In this document: positions 47,256-55,339 of the stretch, piece after piece | Layout: each line of letters starts with the position of its first letter | Numbering within the stretch: the first letter of the stretch is position 1 | NCBI GenBank assembly: GCA_029820295.1 | Contig: JALGVA010000002.1 | Span: 51,481 to 115,480 of the forward strand | Direction of reading: 5' to 3' | DNA from: Candidatus Zipacnadia bacterium | Lineage (GTDB): Bacteria; Armatimonadota; Zipacnadia; Zipacnadales; UBA5352 | DNA length: 64,000 nucleotides | The notes under the pieces: generated by a model | What the model saw: only the letters and a program-made list of their open reading frames with translations | Told to the model about the DNA's origin: nothing | Database searches by the model: none | Translations under genes and position numbers: made by a program

Positions 47256-50200
47256 CTATGGGCGCAGCACCACCCAGCGGCAGTTGAGGGGCTCGACCTG
47301 CGCGGTGAGCGCCCTCCCGTCGAGGGCTATGCCGCCGTCGTGGTCCTGGCGGGCGATGCTCAGGCCCGCCGGGACGGTCGCGGTGGCGGCGAGGTCGCCG
47401 CCGGTGGTGTCGTTGCACAGCATCACCAGCAGCTCATCGCCCAGGCGCCAGGCCACGCGCGTGGTGCCCGCGATCTCCTCGCCGGCCAGCTCATCGGCGG
47501 CGTAGGTACCGTCCACGAAGAAGTCCTCGATGGGCGCAAGGGTGCGGCTGGCGTCGGCGTAGGCGGTGTAGTGGCGGCCGTCGGTCGGGCCCCACCACCA
47601 TTGCGTGGTGCCGTCGGCGCCCCACGCGACGGACTTGATGATCTGCATGCGCGTGATGCGGCCGTCGGCGATGTAGTGTGAGGTGCGGCTGTGGCCGACG
47701 CTGAGCGTGTTCCACACCGGAATGTCCCTGAGGCCGTGCACCAGCTCGACGAAGCTGCGCGTGCCGGCGGTGAAGGTGGTCGCCAGATCGCCCACGCCGC
47801 GCGAGTAGAAGCTGGGCGTGGCCACGTCGATCACCGGGATGACCGTGGTCCAGTCGACGCGGTAGGCGCGCCGGGTGTGGTCGTTCTGCACCGCGCTGTA
47901 GACCGCGAGCCGCCAGTCCACGCCCCGCGCGCGCGCGTACGACTTCATGCGCGCGCACACGCGCGCGGTCTGTCCGGTCGCGAACTCCAGCCATTGCTCG
48001 GCGTAGCTGCTCTGGATCTTCAGCGGCGTCAGCTCGACATCATCCGCGATGCCCGCGAACTGCCGGAACGCCGCCAGGCAACGGTCGCAGAAGCACACGT
48101 TGAATGAGCCCGGCCCCTCCAGGTCCCACCAGGTACCCACGTAGCGCCCCTCGGCGACGTCCGCGAGGATCGGGTCCATCAGCCCCGCGATGGCGTCGTT
48201 GTCCTCGGCGATCATGATCTCCGGGCAAATCATGCGCTCGTCGCGCTCACCCTCGAAGTTGATGGCGGCGTGCTCGGGGTGCGCCTCCAGGTAGGCCTCA
48301 TTCCACCAGAACCACCACAGCATGCGCCAGGAGGCCATGCCGCGCGCGTGGATCTCGTCCGACCACTTCGCGTCGCGCGCGGAGATCCACGCGTCCACCA
48401 TGTTGATGCCGCAGAGCCGGTAGGTGTCGAGCAGGCGCGACCAGAACTCCTCGGTGGGGCTGATGGTCCAGCACGACATGCCCAGCGTCAGGTGCTGCAG
48501 CGGCGCGCCGCGCGGCTCGGGCAGGATGAACAGCTCACCGGCGTGCTCGGGCTCGACCTCATCGCCGGACTCCAGGTGGAACCAGAACGGATGGCTGCCC
48601 TCGGCCAGATCATCGGACGGGATCAGCCCGGCGATCCAGCCATGGTAGAACGGCGCGGTGGCGATGTCGCGCGGGGGCAGGCCGCGATCGGCGGCGAAGA
48701 CCCAGCGGACGAAGCGCCGACCGTCGCGCTCGACAGGCTCGCGGCTCACCAGCGTCGGCTTGTAGTACAGCTCGTGCACCTCGCCGGTGGCCTGGATCAC
48801 CTCGATGCCCTCGGGCACGGTGAGCACGAACGAGAAGTCCTCGTAGGTCTGCTCGGAGTGGTTGCCGGGCATGAAGATCAGGTGCTGGACGGTACCCTTG
48901 CAGACCATCAGGCGATTGCCGTCCTTCTCGGCCGGGAAGACCGCGCTGTTGAGGCCCATGCTGTGCACCACACCGGTGAAGATCGCGCACAGCACATCCG
49001 TCGCGCCGGGCGTCGAGCCCAGCGTAAGCCGCAGCTCATACTCGCCGGGGCCCCTGAGCGCGTAGGGCGCCTCCACCACCTGTGACGCACCCGCGGGCAG
49101 CTCGGCGGCGATCGGCAGCGCCTCCGCGGCGCCGCCGGGTGCGGCCACGGTCAGCTCGCCCGCGAGCCCGCGCGGCGCGTCGCCGGGGTTGGCCACAGTC
49201 AGGCGCAGGGTGCGCTCGCCGTCGCGCTCGTCCAGGCCGGTGTGCACATGCGCGACCTGCAGCGGTGGCGCGCCGAAGACGAGCACTCCGAAGCGCTCCG
49301 GCACGTGGAAGCCGTCGAAGGTCGGTGACCAGCAGGTGGCCTCGCGCACCGGCAGGCGCGAGCGACACAGGTTCATCCGCCAGGCCTGTCCGGGCTCGGG
49401 CGCGGGAGCCTCCAGATCGGTAAAGGGCACCGCAATCTCGACCGACCAGAAGTCCTCGCCGCGCCCCGCCGCCGCGGTCCACGCCGGCGCCACGGCGCGC
49501 TCTGCGGGCAGATCGTCCTGGCGCACGCCGGCGGCGTTGACGATCAGGTGCGCGTAGGTACCGTCGCCCTCCGGGTCGAGGAACAGCTCCACGCAGTCGT
49601 CCGTCCACACGCGGCCGCTGCCCGGCGCGGCATCCGCCTGCACCTGGCCCATCAGCGGCTCGTCGCAGCGCACACCCAGGTAGAGCGCCTCCGCGTCGTG
49701 CACCAGCCGCGCCGTGGTCTGCGCGGCGGCGAACGACTCTCCACGTATGGCGATGAAGCGGTCCATCACGCCCCCGGACTCCCAGCACGCGTCGTCGAGC
49801 ACGCCGTCGATCTCCGGCGGCGCGCTCGCGGCGGGGCACACCGTCGCGCGCAGACCCTGCGACAGCTCGGCCGCGTCGGCGGCCGGCACCTGCGCGGCGG
49901 GGGGCAGGTAGTCGATCGGCCCGGCTCCCGCCTGAGCACCCGCCTGCGCGGCGGCGGCCAGATCGCCCTGGGCCAGGACCACGTTGTGTGCAAAGCGCAC
50001 TTCGTCGCCGGGCGCGAAGTCGCGCATGGGGTGCAGGCGCATGGCCAGCGACAGCCGATCGTCGTCGCTGCGGCCGATGTAGTTCACGCGGTACATCTCC
50101 GGCCGGCTCACCGGCACCACGACCAGGCCGTGGCCGGTCACGGATGAGCTGAAGCCGTACCAGTCGGCCTTGAGTTCCAGCGCCAGGCTGTTGACCTCCA

Positions 50201-50720
50201 GGTCGGTAACCGGCAGCTCGCCGCCGGGGGTGGTCAGCCGGTCGAGGCCGGCCGCACACTGGAGGCCCACCGGCACGATCAGATGCGGCGTAGTCTCGGC
50301 CGCGGCCTGGAGCTGATAGCTGAGCTGGAGCACCGGGCTGCCGTCGCGGATGGTCACGGCCTTGCGCAGCGCGAAGCCGCCAAAGCTCGCACAGTCGAAG
50401 GTGAGGGTCACGCCGTCGGGCAGGTCGGTCTGCGCCACGCCCGTGGCCGGCATCCAGCTCTCATCGACCCAGTGCTGCTGCTCGCTGAAGTAGAGCCCCG
50501 CGCGCAGTGCGGTGGCGACCGGCTGCGGCACGCCCGCGGGCGTGAGGCCGGTCAGGTTGCCACACGACTTCTCGACGTCGAAGACCGCTGTGAACATGCC
50601 GTTGTCCACGGTGATCTCGGTGTCGGTGCGTATGACCTGCGCCGCCCATCCGTTGGCCGCGGCGGCCAGCAGGAGGGCCGCCGACAGCGCACGCGCCGGC
50701 TTCCCTGCGTATGACCTCAT
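47256..50720 (-). CDS. Secreted CBM9/DOMON-like plus TIM-barrel protein (paralog 3 of 3)
   Basis: MRSYAGKPARALSAALLLAAAANGWAAQ; 'EIDGVLDDACWESGGVMDRF...DDCVELFLDPEGDGTYAHLIVNAAGVRQD'; 'WWDLEGPGSFNVCFCDRCLAAFRQFAGI'. Confidence 0.85.
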   Translation of the reverse strand: MRSYAGKPARALSAALLLAAAANGWAAQVIRTDTEITVDNGMFTAVFDVEKSCGNLTGLTPAGVPQPVATALRAGLYFSEQQHWVDESWMPATGVAQTDLPDGVTLTFDCASFGGFALRKAVTIRDGSPVLQLSYQLQAAAETTPHLIVPVGLQCAAGLDRLTTPGGELPVTDLEVNSLALELKADWYGFSSSVTGHGLVVVPVSRPEMYRVNYIGRSDDDRLSLAMRLHPMRDFAPGDEVRFAHNVVLAQGDLAAAAQAGAQAGAGPIDYLPPAAQVPAADAAELSQGLRATVCPAASAPPEIDGVLDDACWESGGVMDRFIAIRGESFAAAQTTARLVHDAEALYLGVRCDEPLMGQVQADAAPGSGRVWTDDCVELFLDPEGDGTYAHLIVNAAGVRQDDLPAERAVAPAWTAAAGRGEDFWSVEIAVPFTDLEAPAPEPGQAWRMNLCRSRLPVREATCWSPTFDGFHVPERFGVLVFGAPPLQVAHVHTGLDERDGERTLRLTVANPGDAPRGLAGELTVAAPGGAAEALPIAAELPAGASQVVEAPYALRGPGEYELRLTLGSTPGATDVLCAIFTGVVHSMGLNSAVFPAEKDGNRLMVCKGTVQHLIFMPGNHSEQTYEDFSFVLTVPEGIEVIQATGEVHELYYKPTLVSREPVERDGRRFVRWVFAADRGLPPRDIATAPFYHGWIAGLIPSDDLAEGSHPFWFHLESGDEVEPEHAGELFILPEPRGAPLQHLTLGMSCWTISPTEEFWSRLLDTYRLCGINMVDAWISARDAKWSDEIHARGMASWRMLWWFWWNEAYLEAHPEHAAINFEGERDERMICPEIMIAEDNDAIAGLMDPILADVAEGRYVGTWWDLEGPGSFNVCFCDRCLAAFRQFAGIADDVELTPLKIQSSYAEQWLEFATGQTARVCARMKSYARARGVDWRLAVYSAVQNDHTRRAYRVDWTTVIPVIDVATPSFYSRGVGDLATTFTAGTRSFVELVHGLRDIPVWNTLSVGHSRTSHYIADGRITRMQIIKSVAWGADGTTQWWWGPTDGRHYTAYADASRTLAPIEDFFVDGTYAADELAGEEIAGTTRVAWRLGDELLVMLCNDTTGGDLAATATVPAGLSIARQDHDGGIALDGRALTAQVEPLNCRWVVLRP

Positions 50721-50881
50721 CTCGCCTCAGCTCCACGCTCGCCGTCCAGGTCGGCGGCCTGCGGCCGCCGCTGGGGCGTAACTTTCCATGCCGGGACCTC
50801 CCCGACCTTCGCGCGCGACCTGTCGCTCGGCGGTGTACATTGGTGACATATGACGTTTTGCTCGCGACACAAGGAGGAATC

Positions 50882-50944
50882 ATGGCAGAAAAGGAGGAAC
50901 ACATCGCCGTCGGGAAGAGCACGGCGAAGGGCATCTGTGCGTGA
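50882..50944 (+). CDS. Candidate 20-aa leader peptide (uORF) upstream of the DUF1559 gene
   Basis: AAGGAGGAATC-ATG followed by [20 protein letters not shown]; strong Shine-Dalgarno, 40 nt before the DUF1559 ATG. Confidence 0.35.
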   Translation: MAEKEEHIAVGKSTAKGICA

Positions 50945-50984
50945 GAGGGTCGCATCAATCTTGTCGAACAGAGAGGCGATAGTG

Positions 50985-51611
50985 ATGCGCAGGTCGGGCT
51001 TTACCCTGATCGAGCTGCTGGTCGTCATCGCGATCATCGCGATCCTGGCGGCCATCCTGTTCCCGGTCTTCGCGCGGGCGCGGGAGAAGGCGCGCCAGAC
51101 GAGCTGTCTGTCGAACCTCAAGCAACTTGGCCTTGCTCTCCAGATGTACGCACAGGACTACGACGAGTACCACCCGCGCTACTGCCGGGTTGAGGTCGCG
51201 GGCTGGGACGACGGGGTGAATGTGGGCGGGTACACCGTCTACAGCGGGCTCATCCCCTACGTGAAGAACACCCAGATCTTCGTGTGCCCCAGCGACCGGC
51301 CTCCGGGCCAGATCAACTGGAGCAGTTGGGGCTACAACATCACGACATATACCTCCTACGGCCTGAACTGGTACTACTACCTCTCGCCCCCCTACATGGA
51401 CGAGACCTTCAACGGCGACGACCCGGCACGGGTCGCGGCCATGACCGAGTTCGACGCCAGCTATCACACCGCGTACTGGCCGTGGATGAACAACGATGGC
51501 CTGTTCCTGCATAACGGCGGCCAGAACGTGGTGTTCGGCGATGGCCACACCAAGTGGTACAGCCGGACGGACATCATCAGCGGCTTCAACTCCTACGGCT
51601 ACAAGTCATAG
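50985..51611 (+). CDS. DUF1559 / H-X9-DG prepilin-type protein (copy 1)
   Basis: [50 protein letters not shown] (type II prepilin-like leader and helix); C-terminal '[17 protein letters not shown]' matches the H-X9-DG motif. Confidence 0.95.
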   Translation: MRRSGFTLIELLVVIAIIAILAAILFPVFARAREKARQTSCLSNLKQLGLALQMYAQDYDEYHPRYCRVEVAGWDDGVNVGGYTVYSGLIPYVKNTQIFVCPSDRPPGQINWSSWGYNITTYTSYGLNWYYYLSPPYMDETFNGDDPARVAAMTEFDASYHTAYWPWMNNDGLFLHNGGQNVVFGDGHTKWYSRTDIISGFNSYGYKS

Positions 51612-51637
51612 CGCACGTCGCGAGGGAGTAGAACCTG

Positions 51638-51669
51638 CGGGCCCCGCGGGCTTGCCGCCGGGGGGCCCG
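51638..51669 (+). terminator. GC-rich hairpin after DUF1559 copy 1
   Basis: Stem CGGGCCCC/GGGGCCCG with inner GCGG/CCGC; followed by TTCGTGTACCG, no long T-tract. Confidence 0.5.
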
Positions 51670-51847
51670 TTCGTGTACCGTATGCATGTGACCCCTCGTC
51701 CCCGCAGCATTCGGGTTGGGCCCACCGGCGAAAGAGGAATCCATGCAGAAAAGGCGAAGCCAGAACAGCGGCGTGCTTTCAGCCCGCCGACGCTCCTTAC
51801 GTGAGGGGCATCTGCATCCATCTCAGGCGACAGGAGAAGGTAACGCA

Positions 51848-52483
51848 ATGCGCAGGTCAGGTTTCACGCTCATCGAACTGCTGGTCGTCATCGCAATCAT
51901 CGCGATCCTGGCGGCCATCCTGTTCCCGGTCTTCGCCCGGGCGCGGGAGAAGGCACGGCAGACCAGTTGTCTGTCCAACCTCAAACAGCTCGGACTCGGT
52001 CTCGCGATGTACAGCCAGGACTACGACGAGTGCCACCCGGTCTACTGCCGGGTGGTGATCGCGCCCAGCTACACCAACGGCGTCGATACCGGTGGCCACA
52101 CGATGTACGGCGCGCTCGTCCCCTACGTCAAGAACGCCCAGATCTTCCAGTGCCCGAGCCACCGGCCCGTGACCGGCATCAACTGGAACAACTGGGGGTA
52201 CGCCATCACCACCAAGACGTCCTACGGCATCAACCTCTACTACCTGAACAACAGTTCCTACAAGTACGCCAGCGACACCCTCAGCAACGATGACCCGGCC
52301 CGCGTCGCCTGCATGACCGAGTGGGACGGCAGCTACCACTCCGTCTACTGGCCGTGGATGAACAGCGATGGCCTCTACCTGCACAACGGCGGCCAGAACG
52401 TCGCGTTCGCCGACGGCCACAGCAAGTGGTACAGCGAGACGGACATCGTTAGCGGCTTCGACCAGTACGGCTACAAGATGTAG
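51848..52483 (+). CDS. DUF1559 / H-X9-DG prepilin-type protein (copy 2)
   Basis: [61 protein letters not shown]; '[17 protein letters not shown]'. Frame is also open to an upstream ATG at 51743. Confidence 0.95.
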   Translation: MRRSGFTLIELLVVIAIIAILAAILFPVFARAREKARQTSCLSNLKQLGLGLAMYSQDYDECHPVYCRVVIAPSYTNGVDTGGHTMYGALVPYVKNAQIFQCPSHRPVTGINWNNWGYAITTKTSYGINLYYLNNSSYKYASDTLSNDDPARVACMTEWDGSYHSVYWPWMNSDGLYLHNGGQNVAFADGHSKWYSETDIVSGFDQYGYKM

Positions 52484-52507
52484 CCGCAACCACGTCTGAG
52501 CCGACCC

Positions 52508-52539
52508 GACAGGCCCCCCGCAGTCGCGGGGGGCCTGTC
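52508..52539 (+). terminator. Strong hairpin (14-bp perfect stem) after DUF1559 copy 2, in a convergent gap
   Basis: GACAGGCCCCCCGC-AGTC-GCGGGGGGCCTGTC, followed by CGTGTACCG. Confidence 0.7.
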
Positions 52540-52562
52540 CGTGTACCGGGACCGCGGATCAT

Positions 52563-54872
52563 TCAGCGCGGGAGCAGCCGCAGGGCGTGGCGGCCGGCGG
52601 GCAGCCGCACGGTCACCGAGCCGGCGGTCCGTCGGACCGGCTCCAGCACCTCGTCGTCAAGCTCGACGCCGGTCGCGCCCCCGAAGGTCACCAGTGTCTC
52701 CTCCGCCGCCTGCACCTCACCGGACGCGCCCTGCATGGCGATGGTCACCGGCTGCGCGGAGCGGACCTTAACGCCATCGGCGGAGAAGCGCGTGCAGTCC
52801 ACCACCAGCCAGCCGCCCTGCGCGCCGCGGCGCAGTGCGAACACAGTCGCGTCGGTCTCGGCGCCGAGCGCCGCGATGCGCCCACCGTCCGCGTTGAAGC
52901 CGATGGTGTCGGTCTCGCCCACCGTGAAGGTGACCGCTCCGCCGGAGGCGTCCGCCGTGACCGCAGGCATGGCGTCACCGCCGCGCACCGGATAGAGCAG
53001 CGTGGCGAACAGCCCGCGGTCGCGTGGCTGCGGCGTGCCGACGATGTGGAAGGCCGGCATGTCCTCGACCGACTGCATGGTGGCCACCCACGCCGCCTTC
53101 TGCTCATCGGTCAGGCGGTCCGCGGGGACATAGCGCAGGTAGCGGGCAATGCGCTCGACCGTGGGCGGGGACACGGTCACCTCGTCGGGGGCCGCGAAGT
53201 GGATGAGCAGGTCGGCGGCCTCGCCGCGCATGATGAACTCGCCCTCGCCGCGCGCGTCGATCTGCCGATGCCGGTCCGAGTGCAGCAGCAGCTCGTAGCG
53301 GCGCGGCTGATCGTCCTTGATGACGTCGTCGACGATCACGAAGTAGGACGGGCGCACGAAGACCACGTGGCGCAACGCGCGCCGCACGGGCGAGCGCGCG
53401 TCATAGGCCGGCTCGGGGTTGGCGCGCAGGTAGTCGAACAGGTCGCTGTGTACGAACTCGTCGATGGTCCCGTGGCTGTTGATGGCCTGGGCGTCATCGT
53501 CGATCATCACCAGGCTGTGCGCCGCCGAGCACATGCCCCAGCCGTAGTTGGGCGAGGTGCCCGAGTCATCGATGAAGCGCTCGCCGAAGGCGTTGAGGAT
53601 GAAGTTGCCGTGGTCGGCCTGACTGTGGCCGTGGCTGGGGCGACGCGATTCGAGCGCGAAGTGCACGTCCTCGGTGCTCTCGAAGCCGGTGCGCAGCACG
53701 ACCTTGCCCGCGCCCTCGCAGTAGAGCGCCCCGCCCAGGCGCGGCGAGGAATCGGGGTATTCGATGGGCACGTCCTTCCACCACAGCAGCGGGAAGGAGT
53801 TGTCCTCGGCCGAGAAGATGTTGCCCTGCACCGCCAGGCCGTGCGGGCCATGCACGTACTCGTAGTACCAGCGCGCGAGGCCGTCATCGAGCAGCCGCGC
53901 CAGCCCCACCATGTTCTGCGGGCAGCCCGCGGCGCCCTCGGTGCGCGCGGTGCTCTCATAGCTGGTCTGGCGATCATAGACGCCGAACTCGCCCTGCCCG
54001 TCGCGCTGGGGCTCGAGGCGGTAGAGCTGGTAGATGACGTTGCGACGCAGCTTCGGCGTGTCCGCCAGGTTCTCGCCGGTCAGCCGCTCCCAGGCGATGT
54101 AGAAGCCCAGCAGGTAGTTCAAGGACAGCGTGTTGTAGCACGACTCCGAGGCGTAGTAGAACGCGCCCTGGTCGTCGAAGCCGTTCTGAACCCAGGCGGG
54201 AAGCTGCTGCGCGCAGAACTGCGCCCACTCCTCGGCCCTGGGGTATTCGCCGATGAGCGCGATGGCGGTCACGCCGAAGGGGCCATAGGTGCGCGGAGCC
54301 ATGCTGCTGTGGTAGTTCACTGCGCCGCGGCCGTCGTCGCCGTAGAGGAACCTGGACATCTCCTCGGCCTCGGAGGCGATCTTAGCCGCGACCGTGGCGG
54401 CGCGCTCGGGGCCCAGGCGGTCGAAGAGCAGGTCGTAGGCCACCGCCGCCCCCTGCAGCAGCACGCCGCGGTTGGGCTCGTAACCCACGTACCAGGTGGG
54501 CCAGGTGCACACCTTCATGAGCGCGTCCACGGCCAGCTCGCCGTAGCGCTCGTCCGCGCCGATGGTCCAGGCCACCGACAGGTCGATGAGGCCGCGCGCG
54601 GCGCTCCAGTTGCACTTCTGATCGACGACCTCCGACCACTCACGCGCGTCGAGGTCGATCGCATCCAGCAGGATGTCGCAGTGCGCGATGACCTGCTGAT
54701 ACATCCACTGCGCAGTGCCTGACGTGACCGCCTCGCGCAGGGCCGGGATGTCCTCCTCCGAGAAGAAGATGCGTGGATGGTTGGCCGGGTCGGGCTGCAC
54801 GGTCTGGGCCGATGCCATCGAGGCACACATGGCTATCACGCACGCCATCAGGATGAGATGGGCCGACTTCAT
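52563..54872 (-). CDS. Secreted heparinase II/III-like protein
   Basis: MKSAHLILMACVIAMCASMASAQTVQPDPANHPRIFFSEEDIPALREAV; 'RRPSHGHSQADHGNFILNAFGERFIDDSG'. N-terminus resembles the 21174..24233 protein. Confidence 0.85.
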   Translation of the reverse strand: MKSAHLILMACVIAMCASMASAQTVQPDPANHPRIFFSEEDIPALREAVTSGTAQWMYQQVIAHCDILLDAIDLDAREWSEVVDQKCNWSAARGLIDLSVAWTIGADERYGELAVDALMKVCTWPTWYVGYEPNRGVLLQGAAVAYDLLFDRLGPERAATVAAKIASEAEEMSRFLYGDDGRGAVNYHSSMAPRTYGPFGVTAIALIGEYPRAEEWAQFCAQQLPAWVQNGFDDQGAFYYASESCYNTLSLNYLLGFYIAWERLTGENLADTPKLRRNVIYQLYRLEPQRDGQGEFGVYDRQTSYESTARTEGAAGCPQNMVGLARLLDDGLARWYYEYVHGPHGLAVQGNIFSAEDNSFPLLWWKDVPIEYPDSSPRLGGALYCEGAGKVVLRTGFESTEDVHFALESRRPSHGHSQADHGNFILNAFGERFIDDSGTSPNYGWGMCSAAHSLVMIDDDAQAINSHGTIDEFVHSDLFDYLRANPEPAYDARSPVRRALRHVVFVRPSYFVIVDDVIKDDQPRRYELLLHSDRHRQIDARGEGEFIMRGEAADLLIHFAAPDEVTVSPPTVERIARYLRYVPADRLTDEQKAAWVATMQSVEDMPAFHIVGTPQPRDRGLFATLLYPVRGGDAMPAVTADASGGAVTFTVGETDTIGFNADGGRIAALGAETDATVFALRRGAQGGWLVVDCTRFSADGVKVRSAQPVTIAMQGASGEVQAAEETLVTFGGATGVELDDEVLEPVRRTAGSVTVRLPAGRHALRLLPR

Positions 54873-54974
54873 TGCCGAAAGGGACCTCCAGTCGGGTCGG
54901 TCGCGGCGGTAGGGACGCACACCTGGTGCTTCGCCCTCGAAGGCGCACCGGCCTTCATGCCACGCGAGAGGAGC

Positions 54975-55161
54975 GCGCCCGCGGGCGCAGGAGACGCTCG
55001 CGTCGCAAACGCGAGCACCGACGGCGCAGCGGCGCAGACGTCGTGCCGAGTGCAGCGAGGCGCGAGACTGCGCCGCCACCGGCGATGCGCGCGGAGGTCC
55101 GTCCGAAGGACGGGGCGTAGCGCGCGAGCCGGCCGCGGGCGCCGACCGGTCGCTACCGGTC
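54975..55161. repeat. Cluster of four perfect short hairpins in a divergent intergenic region
   Basis: GCGCCC-GC-GGGCGC (54975-54988), GCTCGCGT-CGCAA-ACGCGAGC (54996-55016), CCGTCC-GAA-GGACGG (55099-55113), GACCGGT-CGCT-ACCGGTC (55144-55161). Confidence 0.5.
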
Positions 55162-55339
55162 CCGGCCTGCCGCTGAGCACACCGTTCGGCCGATTGCGCG
55201 CGAAGACACATGCGCCTCACCCACGCCGTCGCCGTCAAGCTGCGCAACGTGCCATCAGGAGGTGCGGGCACGCGCGTCGCGAAGCCACTCGCACACCACC
55301 GAACGCGAAGCCGTCGCTCGACCAGGAGGACGCCACAAA

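Noticed and set aside
40277-50720. Collapsed or misassembled repeat in the three-paralog region
   Set aside because: The three proteins differ strongly in sequence and keep distinct signal peptides and lengths, so divergence by duplication is more likely than an assembly artefact.
54975-55161. CRISPR array
   Set aside because: The four hairpins differ in sequence and spacing; there are no direct repeats with regular spacers and no cas genes.
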